Below are positions 38,371 through 47,701 of a stretch of 64,000 bases of DNA, in pieces. The stretch covers positions 62,001-126,000 of the forward strand of contig QFXG01000016.1 in assembly GCA_003402285.1 (NCBI GenBank). Reading direction: 5' to 3'. Under the pieces are notes generated by a model that saw only the letters and a list, made by a program, of their open reading frames with translations, searched no databases and was not told where the DNA came from. The first letter of the stretch is position 1; the number at the start of each line of letters is the position of its first letter. Source of the stretch: Candidatus Nitrotoga sp. SPKER (GTDB lineage: Bacteria; Pseudomonadota; Gammaproteobacteria; Burkholderiales; Gallionellaceae). Position numbers and translations under genes: made by a program.

Positions 38371-41300
38371 GCCACTGGATGCTGGAATCGCTAGGCGATA
38401 TGCGCGCCCAAGCGTTGCATGAGGCGGCGCGTACCCAGGTGCTGAGCGAGCTTTCGAGTTTGCCATATGAAGTGGACTACAGCTTGATCGAGCGGGTTGC
38501 GCAAGTGTTGGAAACCGTGGTGATGGATTTGTTGCTCAGTCCATCCGATGAGAACGGGCAACTGCTTACGCTGCGCCAGTGTGCAGCGGATGCCTATCGT
38601 CTCTATCGCGTACTGCCTGCGCAAAAAACTGCGCTGGCTGAAGCAGAGCTGCACTTGCGCCAGAGCTCACTGGCCGTGCTGGGCGATCTTGGCGCTGATG
38701 CGGCGCGCAATTTGCGCGAGCGAGAATGGCCCGTTCTTGAGCTTGAATCCGAGGACTGGCGCACACGCACCCTGTGTACGATCATCGACATCTGGCTGCG
38801 CTTGATCCGCAAGCGTGGATGGGATGACCGCGACACAGTTCTGCAACGCATCGCCATGCTGCGGCAAGCGCAGGAGGCCTTCGAGGCTAGCTATCTCAAA
38901 AATGCAGCTGGCAGCGGGGCTAGGGCGGCAGCGCTCGAGTTGATGGCGCTTTACCACTTGGCGAAAGCGGCGGAAATTCTCGCGCTGTATGTGACTGACG
39001 GTGTGGTCGAAGGCAACTTCCAGATCAACATCCTCCTGGACATACAATTCGACCGCGCCATAGCGGCATCCCAGGCCAGCGCTTTTTTTCAATTGGAACC
39101 GCTTATCCGTTTGTTGGCCGCGACGGCGCAGCAAATGGTCAGAAATGCGCTGTGGTCGGTTACCCGTGCGGTCAATTCGCGTGTAACGAAGTTTGTTCAG
39201 ACGCTGGTCGCCAAGGGGCGAGGTGACAAGGCATTGTTTGATGTATTGCCGCCTCAGCGCCGCGCGTTGGCAGAGCAGGGTTTGCTCGGTTCCAGTCGTC
39301 GCGCCGTAGTGGTGAGTTTGCCGACCTCCAGCGGCAAGACCCTGATCGCCCAGTTTCGCATCCTTCAGGCATTAAACCAGTTTGAACACGAGCGGGGTTG
39401 GGTCGTCTATCTTGCGCCCACGCGCACGTTGGTACGTCAGGTCGCGCGGCGGCTCAGGCGCGATTTTGAGCCGCTCGGTGTGGTGGTGGAACAAGTGAGT
39501 CCCGCGCTCGAAGTCGATGGCGTGGAATCGGGATTGCTGAGCGAACAAAATGCGAGTCGCGCGTTCCGTATTCTCGTGACGACCCCTGAAAAGCTCGACC
39601 TCATGTTGCGCCAGGATTGGGAAGAAAAAATCGGTCGCCCGCTGACACTGGTGGTGGTTGACGAGGCGCATAACATCCAGGAAGGCGCGCGCGGCTTAAA
39701 GCTGGAGTTGCTGCTTGCGACAATCAATTCCGAATGCAGATTGGCGCAGTTCCTTTTGCTGACACCGTTTATCAGCAATGCACGTGAAGTTGCCCGCTGG
39801 CTCGGAGAGGCCAATTCAGACGACATCAGTTTGGCGATAGATTGGCAGCCTAATGATCGGGTGATCGGCATTGTGAAGCCTGAGAAAGGGGCGCTCATCA
39901 AAGGCAAGAGCTACGATTATCAGCTTAGTCTGGAAACGGTGCATACCACTCGCGCTACGTTAAATATTGATGAGTTGGTTTCTCTCGGCAAAGACCCGAG
40001 CTGCAAGAAAACATTCAGTAAAATTTCCACATCGGCTCACGTTGCAGTGGCCACCGCACAACAGATAAAAAAACGCGGGCCGGTGATCGTCATGCACCAA
40101 ACGCCAAGAAACGTTTGGTCTTTAGCCAGCAAGCTGAAGTCTGGCTGCAATCGCCACACAGGAATCTCCGACAAATTGAAGTTGGCGCAAGATTATCTTG
40201 CGCTTGAAATGGGGCAGGATTTTCCGCTGATAGACTTGCTTGCCCATGGCATTGGTGTCCATCACGCAGGCTTGTCCGATGATACTCGCGCCTTGATGGA
40301 GTGGCTGTTTGAAGAACAGGAACTAAATTTTCTGGTCGCCACGACGACGATTGCCCAAGGCGTCAATTTTCCTGTGATGGGTGTGGTTATGGCATCGCAC
40401 CAATATCCATACGGCCAGGATATACCACCTGCGGATTTCTGGAATATCGCTGGCCGTGCGGGAAGGGTGGATCATGGCAGTTTGGGCGTGGTTGCTTTGG
40501 CTGCTGGCGATGATGTTAAGGCCGATAAACTTAGAGAGTTCATTCATAGGCAAACCGGCGAACTTAACTCGGCATTGATTCGTCTTGTTGCGGATGCAGG
40601 CGATTTGATTGACGATCTTCAGGGCATCGTTTATTTCAGGCCAGAGTGGTCAGCGTTTTTGCAATACCTCGCGCACACCTACAAACAGATGGGGCGACCG
40701 CAGTCTTTTGCAGACCAGATCGAGCAAATTTTGCGCGGCACGTTAGGGTTCGGCAAGCTCAGAGCTGCAAATGCTAATCAGGCCAATCGGCTGCTTATTA
40801 GTATCCGTACTTATGCGGACTATTTGAGCCAACCTAGCCAGCCGTTGAAGCTGGTAGACAGCACGGGCTTCTCTTTGCAAAGCATCAAGACCGCCATGGT
40901 CGCGGCGGGGCAGGAAGGCATAGGAAAAGAAGCGTGGAATGCCGAAACATTATTCACCAGAGAAAGTGACATGCTGAAAAAAATGATGGGGGTCTTGCTC
41001 AAGGTGCCCGAACTCAGGGAAAACCTCGAAGCTGTCACCGGGAAAGAAGGCTCCAATGGCGACAAGCTGGCCTTGATTCTTAAAGACTGGGTGGGCGGAT
41101 CTCCTATACCCGATATTGCCCAGCGCTATTTCTCCAAGGATGGACGCAGTGAAACAGATGCACTAACTGAATGCGGACGAAACCTCTTCGGTAAGCTGAC
41201 GCAAACAGCGGCTTGGGGCTTGGGGGCTTTGCTGTCGATCACCGGGGGCGACATCCCGGAAGAAGAGCGGCAGTCATTGAACAACTTGGCATCACGGGTT

Positions 41301-41528
41301 TATTACGGGGTGACCGATGAGAATGCCATCGCATTGCGTTTGCTGGGCATCCCTCGCATGGCAGCCGAGCCCCTGGCCTCGCAGATGCGCGGCAACGCCC
41401 AGCGCCCACTCACTGAAATTCGCGATGTGCTTCGCAGCGCGGATTCATCATTCTGGGATCATGCACTCGGATCAAAAAAGGGACAGATCTATAGAAAAAT
41501 TTGGCGTGTACTGGAAGGACTTGATTGA
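38367..41528 (+). CDS. Ski2-like DEAH helicase, putative HamB of a Hachiman-type system
   Basis: A 1053-residue superfamily 2 helicase. After a ~300-residue N-terminal helical domain come motif I (SLPTSSGKTLIAQF, about 317-330), motif Ia (YLAPTRTLVRQV), TTPEKLDLM, motif II DEAH (about 431-434) and motif III-like LLTPFIS. The second RecA domain has GVHHAGLSDDTR, VATTTIAQGVNFP and NIAGRAGRVD (about 691-700), the Ski2/Brr2 pattern. A ~300-residue C-terminal helical region follows. Motif III lacks the usual Ser-Ala-Thr. In Hachiman, HamB senses DNA intermediates and controls the HamA nuclease. Partner, length and coupling fit that system. Confidence 0.75.
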   Translation: MSHWMLESLGDMRAQALHEAARTQVLSELSSLPYEVDYSLIERVAQVLETVVMDLLLSPSDENGQLLTLRQCAADAYRLYRVLPAQKTALAEAELHLRQSSLAVLGDLGADAARNLREREWPVLELESEDWRTRTLCTIIDIWLRLIRKRGWDDRDTVLQRIAMLRQAQEAFEASYLKNAAGSGARAAALELMALYHLAKAAEILALYVTDGVVEGNFQINILLDIQFDRAIAASQASAFFQLEPLIRLLAATAQQMVRNALWSVTRAVNSRVTKFVQTLVAKGRGDKALFDVLPPQRRALAEQGLLGSSRRAVVVSLPTSSGKTLIAQFRILQALNQFEHERGWVVYLAPTRTLVRQVARRLRRDFEPLGVVVEQVSPALEVDGVESGLLSEQNASRAFRILVTTPEKLDLMLRQDWEEKIGRPLTLVVVDEAHNIQEGARGLKLELLLATINSECRLAQFLLLTPFISNAREVARWLGEANSDDISLAIDWQPNDRVIGIVKPEKGALIKGKSYDYQLSLETVHTTRATLNIDELVSLGKDPSCKKTFSKISTSAHVAVATAQQIKKRGPVIVMHQTPRNVWSLASKLKSGCNRHTGISDKLKLAQDYLALEMGQDFPLIDLLAHGIGVHHAGLSDDTRALMEWLFEEQELNFLVATTTIAQGVNFPVMGVVMASHQYPYGQDIPPADFWNIAGRAGRVDHGSLGVVALAAGDDVKADKLREFIHRQTGELNSALIRLVADAGDLIDDLQGIVYFRPEWSAFLQYLAHTYKQMGRPQSFADQIEQILRGTLGFGKLRAANANQANRLLISIRTYADYLSQPSQPLKLVDSTGFSLQSIKTAMVAAGQEGIGKEAWNAETLFTRESDMLKKMMGVLLKVPELRENLEAVTGKEGSNGDKLALILKDWVGGSPIPDIAQRYFSKDGRSETDALTECGRNLFGKLTQTAAWGLGALLSITGGDIPEEERQSLNNLASRVYYGVTDENAIALRLLGIPRMAAEPLASQMRGNAQRPLTEIRDVLRSADSSFWDHALGSKKGQIYRKIWRVLEGLD

Positions 41529-41553
41529 TTCACACTTCAATTAGCATTGATAT

Positions 41554-42210
41554 ATGAACCTTAATTCCGATTTTTCCCAACGTGTTGTCATCGAAGCTGA
41601 CACTCTGACCCGGTCGTCCGGCACATCAAATGGAATTGAACAAAAAATACTTGAGCAGGATGGAGCGGAAACAGCACGCACCACATCCATTGTGCGCTAG
41701 GCCACCGGGACAAGTTTTCCTAATCAGGGGCACGATCTTGGTGTAGAGATTTTCGTACTGGAAGGTATTTTCAGCGATAAAAACGGAGACTATGGTCCGG
41801 GCAGCTATATTAAGAATGCCTCAGGCTCTATGCATGCATCACGTTCTGCTGAGGGCTGCACTTTATTCGTCAAGCGCGGCCACCTGAGCGTGAGAGATCG
41901 TCAAAGCGTGGTTGTGGATACACTCAAAACGAACTGGCATCCAGGGCTGGTACCCGGCCTTGCGGTTATGCCTCTATCCAACTTTGAAACCCAAAATACT
42001 GCCCTGGTGCGCTGGTCGCCTGAAACTTACTTCAGCGCGCATCGGCACTATGGTGGTGAGGAAATACTGGTGATCTCCGGGATTTTTGAGGATGAGCATG
42101 GGTGCTATCCGCAAGGCACCTGGATACGCAGCCCGCATTTGAGTCTGCACCAGCCTTACAGCAAAGAGGGTTGCACGATTTTGGTCAAGACCAGACATTT
42201 ACCTTTTTGA
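41554..42210 (+). pseudogene. Double-cupin (ChrR-like) gene with one internal stop
   Basis: A single frame of 218 codons is broken only by TAG at 41698-41700. The frame before it (ending TTSIVR) and after it (ATGTSFPNQGHDLGVEIFVL) joins into the first cupin domain. The second half repeats the pattern (FSAHRHYGGEEILVISGIF). The stop replaces the position where relatives usually have Tyr (VRYAxGxxF), so one base change from TAT or TAC explains it. The family is the anti-ECF-sigma/ChrR-type cupin group. A product initiating at 41830 would lack the first domain. Confidence 0.8.
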
Positions 42211-42467
42211 AAGTTGGGTTCGGTCAAAAAATACCGAGACCCTGAAAATCACATTCTTACTCGCTTTTATCATCAACTTTTTGCTGGTTTATACATCAGA
42301 CACCTTAGTAGAGCGCATGTAATTCACCCTTAGGTTTGCTTCAAGATGAGCTTCTGATTTTCATCCAGATTTTTGCCTGCAAACTGCTTTCCCTAGCGAT
42401 ATTGTTACAAGACAGTGCCTTTTTCATCGTTGCTCGCGTAAAATAAAAATCCATTAAGGAGTCAGTC

Positions 42468-43847
42468 ATGTTTATAAGCGTTTTAGATCTTTTCAAAATC
42501 GGGATCGGCCCGTCCAGCTCACACACCGTCGGCCCCATGGTGGCCGCGAAGGAATTTACCGGTTGCGTTGAAAAATATTTTTCGTCACACCCGTACATCC
42601 CGAACAGCCACATACGCTGTACTCTCAAGGGCTCTTTGGCGTTTACCGGCAAGGGCCACAGTACCGATCGCGCGATTGCCCTGGGGTTGCATGGCTACAC
42701 AGCGGTGGGCCTGGCGGGCGAAAATGTCGATAGCGTGATTGGGCGCATCTGGGGCAAGGGTTGCATTGCAGTGGGTGATCAACTATCCATTCTGTTTGTT
42801 CCAGAACAGCATATCGTGTTTGACCGTGGCGCACCGCTGCCGCAGCACCCCAATGGCATGATCTTTGAACTGATAGGGCCGTCCGAAGAATCATTGCTGA
42901 GCGAGACTTATTTTTCTATCGGCGGTGGCTTCATCAGCACCCTGACGGAAATCTCGGAACTGGTTGCGCCGCTCAAAATGGAATCCGTCAAGTCCTGCCC
43001 CTATCCTTTCAATTCTGCTCGCTCAATGCTGAGAATGGCGCAGGAGAGCAAACTTTCTATAGCTGAAATGAAGCTTAAAAACGAGCTCGCACATCACTCC
43101 GAAGAAGCGCTGAATCAAGGCCTGGACGCCGTCTGGAATGCCATGCAAGTTTGCATCCGACAGGGTCTTGTAGCCGAAGGCATTTTGCCCGGTGGCCTGA
43201 ATGTGCCGCGGAGAGCAAAGAATCTGCATCACCAACTAATGAGTCAGCCGACAACGGCGAATGTCAACGATTGGCTATGCGCCTACGCCATGGCCGTGAA
43301 TGAAGAAAATGCAGCCGGTCACATGGTGGTCACCGCCCCCACCAACGGGGCTGCCGGCGTCATCCCCGCCGTGCTTTACCAGCTCATCACCCATGAAAAT
43401 GGCACAGCGGAACAGGTGCGGGATTTCTTGCTCACCGCCAGTGCGATTGGCGGCATCATCAAACACCGCAGCTCTATCTCCGGTGCCGAAGTGGGATGCC
43501 AGGGAGAAGTTGGTTCTGCTGCTTCCATGGCGGCTGCCGGGCTGTGTGCCGCACGCGGAGGCACGCCCGAGCAGATAGAAAATGCCGCAGAGATCGCTCT
43601 GGAACACCACCTCGGCATGACCTGCGACCCGGTAAAAGGGCTGGTGCAGGTTCCCTGCATAGAACGCAACGGCTTTGGCGCGATTAAGGCACACACCGCC
43701 GCTTCACTGGCTATGCGCGGTAACGGCCAGCATTTTATGCCCTTGGATAGCTGCATCGCCGCGATGAAACAAACCGGGCTGGAAATGTCTACGAAATACA
43801 AGGAAACCTCCCTGGGAGGTCTGGCCACAAGCATTACCGAATGTTGA
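42468..43847 (+). CDS. sdaA: L-serine dehydratase, single-chain iron-sulfur type
   Basis: SdaA deaminates L-serine to pyruvate and ammonia with a labile [4Fe-4S] cluster. The N-terminal beta domain begins SVLDLFKIGIGPSSSHTVGP, the family signature. The alpha domain has VTAPTNGAAGVIPAVLY and SAIGGIIKHRSSISGAEVG. Cluster Cys residues are likely in GCQGEVG, LGMTCDPVKGLVQVPCIERN and the C-terminal SITEC. Length 459. AAGGAG precedes the start. Confidence 0.96.
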   Translation: MFISVLDLFKIGIGPSSSHTVGPMVAAKEFTGCVEKYFSSHPYIPNSHIRCTLKGSLAFTGKGHSTDRAIALGLHGYTAVGLAGENVDSVIGRIWGKGCIAVGDQLSILFVPEQHIVFDRGAPLPQHPNGMIFELIGPSEESLLSETYFSIGGGFISTLTEISELVAPLKMESVKSCPYPFNSARSMLRMAQESKLSIAEMKLKNELAHHSEEALNQGLDAVWNAMQVCIRQGLVAEGILPGGLNVPRRAKNLHHQLMSQPTTANVNDWLCAYAMAVNEENAAGHMVVTAPTNGAAGVIPAVLYQLITHENGTAEQVRDFLLTASAIGGIIKHRSSISGAEVGCQGEVGSAASMAAAGLCAARGGTPEQIENAAEIALEHHLGMTCDPVKGLVQVPCIERNGFGAIKAHTAASLAMRGNGQHFMPLDSCIAAMKQTGLEMSTKYKETSLGGLATSITEC

Positions 43848-43858
43848 TGCGCTAACAC

Positions 43859-43879
43859 GGGCTGCGTCAGCGCAGCCCC
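43859..43879 (+). terminator. Possible terminator hairpin after sdaA
   Basis: GGGCTGCG and CGCAGCCC pair around a four-base loop 14 bases after the sdaA stop. There is no T-run, so it could be a Rho-assisted stop or a 3' stabilising hairpin. Confidence 0.5.
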
Positions 43880-43882
43880 ATT

Positions 43883-44158
43883 GACGAGCGTGTTGAACGC
43901 GTTTTGCGTGACGTCAGTTTATGGGAAGTAGCCCCCAACTGACTGGATGTGTCAGCGCTGGCATTGGAACCTTCCATCCTGCTAATAGATAAGCCGTGCG
44001 GCGCACTCAATCCGAGTACATCGGCTGTCGTCGAAGAACTCATACAGCACAATTGCTATACAGTCGTGATCGAGGCTCACAATCTTGCGCAGATGCGCTG
44101 AGTTGCCAATTACGCGGTATTTTTTGGATGGCAGACCCTGCTGGGAAACTCATCATGA
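43883..44158 (+). pseudogene. pstB: pstB remnant (phosphate ABC transporter ATPase)
   Basis: The plus strand reads ERVERVLRDVSLWEVA, like the PstB segment before the signature motif. The signature region itself is deleted or scrambled. It then reads LALEPSILLIDKPCGALNPS, VVEELIQHN and YTVVIEAHNLAQMR, matching Walker B, the D-loop and the H-loop of PstB. In-frame stops (near 43936 and 44099), an altered Walker B (DKP for DEP) and loss of the first half show a dead fragment. No other pst or phoU genes are in the window. Confidence 0.8.
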
Positions 44159-44222
44159 AAGCAATTTCGGTCAAGACGCACCCGGCTCGATTACGTATAT
44201 TTCCTCTCAAGGAGAAGTAACG

Positions 44223-45089
44223 GTGAAAACTACGAGAGAACAGATATATGCTGAGAGGTTTAACAAGGTATTCGACTACATCGATAAACACCTTGAAGAA
44301 GAATTGAGCGTAGATTTGCTGAGTCAGTTTGCGAATTTCTCAAAATTTCATTTTCACCGCCAATTCTCTGAATACTGCGGCATCAGTGTCATTAGATATA
44401 TCCAGTTAATGCGGCTCAAGCGTGCCTCCTACAGGCTGGCGTTCAACCCTCTTGAACGGATTATCGACATAGCGCTCGATGCCGGATTTGAAAACCCGGA
44501 ATCATTTTCACGAGCATTCAAAAACACGATAGGACAAACCCCGTCTGATTTCAGAAAGAAACCGGCATGGGAGCCGTGGATTGAACGCTATCAATTCCCC
44601 AATAAAAAATGGAATGCAAATATGGAAGTCAAAATCGTCAATTTCGAATACACCAAAGTGGCTGCACTTGAGCATCGTGGCAACCCAAATTTAGTCAACA
44701 ATTCGGTCAAAAAATTTATTGAATGGCGCAAGGAATGGGGCTTGTCACCTGTTACTTCAAGCAAAACCATGGGCATTGTCTATGACAATCCTGAAACTAC
44801 CGCGCCTGATCAATTCCGTTTCGATATCTGCGGCTCAGTAACAGAATGGGTTCCAGAAAACCAACAGGGCATCATCAATAAACAGATACCAGCGGGTCGC
44901 TGTGCCGTCGTTTGCCATGTGGGTTCGTATGACAAGATTGGAGAAGCAGCCTATTATTTGTACAGAGATTGGTTACCCGGCAGTGGGGAAGAGTTGCGCG
45001 ATTTTCCGTTGTTTTTTAACTACCTGAATTTGGCTTCAGATACACCAGAACACGAATTGATGACAGACGTTTACCTTCCGTTGAAATAG
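44223..45089 (+). CDS. AraC-family regulator with GyrI-like effector domain
   Basis: A 288-residue protein. I choose GTG 44223, preceded by AAGGAGAAG at ideal spacing, over an upstream ATG that would run through the pstB remnant. The N-terminal AraC DNA-binding domain has two helix-turn-helices: VDLLSQFANFSKFHFHRQF and IDIALDAGFENPESFSRAF, then IGQTPSDFRK. The C-terminal GyrI/effector-binding domain (about 135-288) contains VAALEHRGNPNLVNNSVKKF and PAGRCAVVCHVGSYDKIGE. Like Rob or SbmC-type proteins it probably senses small amphipathic ligands. Targets are unknown. Confidence 0.92.
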   Translation: MKTTREQIYAERFNKVFDYIDKHLEEELSVDLLSQFANFSKFHFHRQFSEYCGISVIRYIQLMRLKRASYRLAFNPLERIIDIALDAGFENPESFSRAFKNTIGQTPSDFRKKPAWEPWIERYQFPNKKWNANMEVKIVNFEYTKVAALEHRGNPNLVNNSVKKFIEWRKEWGLSPVTSSKTMGIVYDNPETTAPDQFRFDICGSVTEWVPENQQGIINKQIPAGRCAVVCHVGSYDKIGEAAYYLYRDWLPGSGEELRDFPLFFNYLNLASDTPEHELMTDVYLPLK

Positions 45090-45293
45090 CCAGCTCATTC
45101 TATCAACATGTCTGAATCCAACCGCTCATCCGGATTTAATTCCGGACTGAAGTTGGAAAAATAAAAGCATTCTATTTTTTCCTTGCTTATTTCCTGTCAA
45201 GCCTTTAGGGGTATGCTGTGGTGCAGTCTCAAATATTCAAAATCAAGAACACTTTTCTTCCAGCATCTTTGATCAGTAGTTCAAGGAATTCAT

Positions 45294-46358
45294 CTAGACC
45301 GTGACGATTGGCACCCGCTCGGTCAGCGCGCATAGCAACTCATAGCTGATAGTATTAGCTGCATGGGCTACCTGTTCCACCGGCAACCCTTCTCCCCATA
45401 ACGTAACGCTGCTGCCCACATCTGCAGCCGACAATGCAGTTAAATCGACAGTCAGCATGTCCATCGAAATGCGCCCCAAGATGCAGGTACGCTGGCCGTC
45501 GACCAGTATTGGCGTACCTGTTGGAGCATGGCGCGGGTAACCGTCTGCATAGCCACAGGCGACCACGCCAATACGCATGAGAGACTCCGCACGAAAGGTT
45601 CCGCCATAGCCAATACCTTCGCCCGGACTCAATTCTTGCACCGCAATAATACGGCTTTCCAGTGTCATCACCGGTCGCAAACCAAGTTGCTGCGCACTAT
45701 TTTCCACGAACGGCGATGCGCCATACAACATGATACCGGGGCGCACCCAATCAGCATGGGTTGCAGGATAACGCAATAGAGCGGCAGAGTTAGCCAGCGA
45801 GCGGGGCATTCGGTACGGAGCGGACAGTTCATTAAAGACGTTCAATTGTGCAGCCACCCCTGTCGAGTCATCTGCATGGGCAAAATGCGTCATCAACGTG
45901 ATGTCGCGCACGGCACGATGCTTTTTAAGAGCTTGCATTGCAGCGGAAAATTGATCCGGCGCAAAACCCAGACGGTTCATCCCAGTGCCAATCTTAAGCC
46001 AAGCTTCCAGACCGCGACGTTTAGGATAAGCCTCCAGCATATCAATCTGCTGCTGGTTGTGAATTACACAGGCGAGGTCATATTCGGCCATCAGCGGCAA
46101 ATCGTCCGGCGTAAAAAACCCTTCCAGCAGCAGGATAGTCTGACTAAACCCCGCATCGCGCAAACGTATCGCATCGCGGATATCCAGCAGTGCGAAACCT
46201 TCCGCCTCATTTAGCGCTTCAGCAGCACGTAATAAACCATGGCCATACGCATTGGCCTTAATCACCGCCATAATGCGTGCGCTACTCGCGCGACGTACGA
46301 CTTGCAGGTTGCGCTCTAACGCGGAAAGATCAATGCGGGCTTGGATCGGACGGGGCAT
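45294..46358 (-). CDS. alr: Alanine racemase
   Basis: Alr makes D-alanine for peptidoglycan, using PLP. From ATG 46358 the protein has 354 residues (MPRPIQARIDLSALERN). The PLP Lys is K34 in MAVIKANAYGHGL. The second catalytic Tyr lies in GEGIGYGGTFRA, and RISMDMLTVDL is present. The longer frame upstream of 46358 has no family similarity and runs antisense into lplT, so the shorter start is used. It is divergent from lplT. Confidence 0.96.
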   Translation of the reverse strand: MPRPIQARIDLSALERNLQVVRRASSARIMAVIKANAYGHGLLRAAEALNEAEGFALLDIRDAIRLRDAGFSQTILLLEGFFTPDDLPLMAEYDLACVIHNQQQIDMLEAYPKRRGLEAWLKIGTGMNRLGFAPDQFSAAMQALKKHRAVRDITLMTHFAHADDSTGVAAQLNVFNELSAPYRMPRSLANSAALLRYPATHADWVRPGIMLYGASPFVENSAQQLGLRPVMTLESRIIAVQELSPGEGIGYGGTFRAESLMRIGVVACGYADGYPRHAPTGTPILVDGQRTCILGRISMDMLTVDLTALSAADVGSSVTLWGEGLPVEQVAHAANTISYELLCALTERVPIVTV

Positions 46359-46453
46359 GGATGCAAGATTGCAGGATAAATAAGGGGTGGTTAATGATAG
46401 CAGGCATCCTATTTTCGTGATATAAAACGGCCTCTTAAAAATTGCGCCTCCCA

Positions 46454-47692
46454 ATGAATCGCGGATTTTATATAATACTTGCGGCGCAGTTCTTTTCCGC
46501 TCTCGCAGACAATGCTCTACTCTTTGCCGCCATCGCATTACTTCATGAAGTGCATGCGCCGGAATGGCATACGCCTATATTGCAAGCCGCATTTGTGGTG
46601 TCCTATATTGTGTTGGCGCCTTTTGTAGGTGCTTTCGCTGATTCACTGCCCAAGGGTCGCGTGATGTTCATCAGCAACAGCATCAAGCTGTTCGGTTGTA
46701 TCGCCATGTTGATAGGGGTAAATCCGCTTCTCGCCTACGCCGTCGTGGGTTTGGGCGCGGCGGCTTATTCCCCGGCAAAATACGGTATCCTTACTGAATA
46801 TTTATCGTCCGACAAATTAGTACTGGCCAACAGTTGGATGGAAGGATTGACTGTCGCCGCCATCGTGCTGGGCGCAGTAGTGGGGGGCATACTTATCGGC
46901 CCAAGTATTTCAAGCCATATGCTGCAATGGTGGGACGTACCCATAATAGAAACCGGCATCGACTCAGCGCCGAAACTGGCTATCACCATTATCACGATTA
47001 TTTATCTCATCGCAGCGTTGTTCAATCTCTACATCCCGCGCGTGCCGATCGAACACAAGCCGCTAAGCCGCAATCTAGGATTTTTGGTAAGTGAGTTCGC
47101 GCATTGCTTCAAACTGCTATGGAAAGACCCGCTAGGACAAGTATCACTAAGCGTCACCACGCTTTTCTGGGGGGCAGGTGCCACATTACGTTTAATCGTG
47201 TTGGCATGGGCCGTCACCGTACTTCACTATGATATGGGCGAAGCCGCCAAGCTCACCGCTTGGGTCGCCATTGGCATTGCTATCGGCTCCGTACTGGCGG
47301 CTAAATACGTCAAACTGGAACACTCGGTGAAAGTGTTACCAATAGGCATCGCTATGGGGCTAATGGTGCTGGCCATGATCCCGGTTACCAGTTCACCACT
47401 TGCCATCACGCTACTCATCATTATTGGCGCAATGGGTGGCTATCTCTTGGTGCCCATGAATGCGCTGTTACAACATCGCGGCCACTTACTGATGGGGGCG
47501 GGCAGATCAATTGCTGTGCAAAACTTTAATGAAAATATCAGTATTTTCGCCATGCTTGCATTGTTTGCCTTAATGCAGAAATTGGAATTAAGCATTTACA
47601 CGATTACTTTAGTATTTGGCTTGCTGCTCGCAGGCATCATGACGGTATTGTATAAAAAACATGGTCATGATCAGGATGCGGGACAAATGTAA
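46454..47692 (+). CDS. lplT: Lysophospholipid transporter LplT (MFS)
   Basis: A 412-residue inner-membrane MFS protein that flips lysophospholipids to the cytoplasmic leaflet for reacylation. Family features are MNRGFYIILAAQFFSALADN, AFADSLPKGRVMF, PAKYGILTEYL and LVLANSWMEGLTV. About 12 membrane segments are visible. The start at 46454 matches relatives, though no clear ribosome binding site precedes it. The partner acyltransferase gene aas is not adjacent. alr-lplT divergence is common in betaproteobacteria. Confidence 0.94.
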   Translation: MNRGFYIILAAQFFSALADNALLFAAIALLHEVHAPEWHTPILQAAFVVSYIVLAPFVGAFADSLPKGRVMFISNSIKLFGCIAMLIGVNPLLAYAVVGLGAAAYSPAKYGILTEYLSSDKLVLANSWMEGLTVAAIVLGAVVGGILIGPSISSHMLQWWDVPIIETGIDSAPKLAITIITIIYLIAALFNLYIPRVPIEHKPLSRNLGFLVSEFAHCFKLLWKDPLGQVSLSVTTLFWGAGATLRLIVLAWAVTVLHYDMGEAAKLTAWVAIGIAIGSVLAAKYVKLEHSVKVLPIGIAMGLMVLAMIPVTSSPLAITLLIIIGAMGGYLLVPMNALLQHRGHLLMGAGRSIAVQNFNENISIFAMLALFALMQKLELSIYTITLVFGLLLAGIMTVLYKKHGHDQDAGQM

Positions 47693-47701
47693 TCTTTAAT
47701 T

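Noticed and set aside
46359-46538. N-terminal extension of alr
   Set aside because: It runs antisense into lplT and lacks similarity to alanine racemases; the start at 46358 fits the family.
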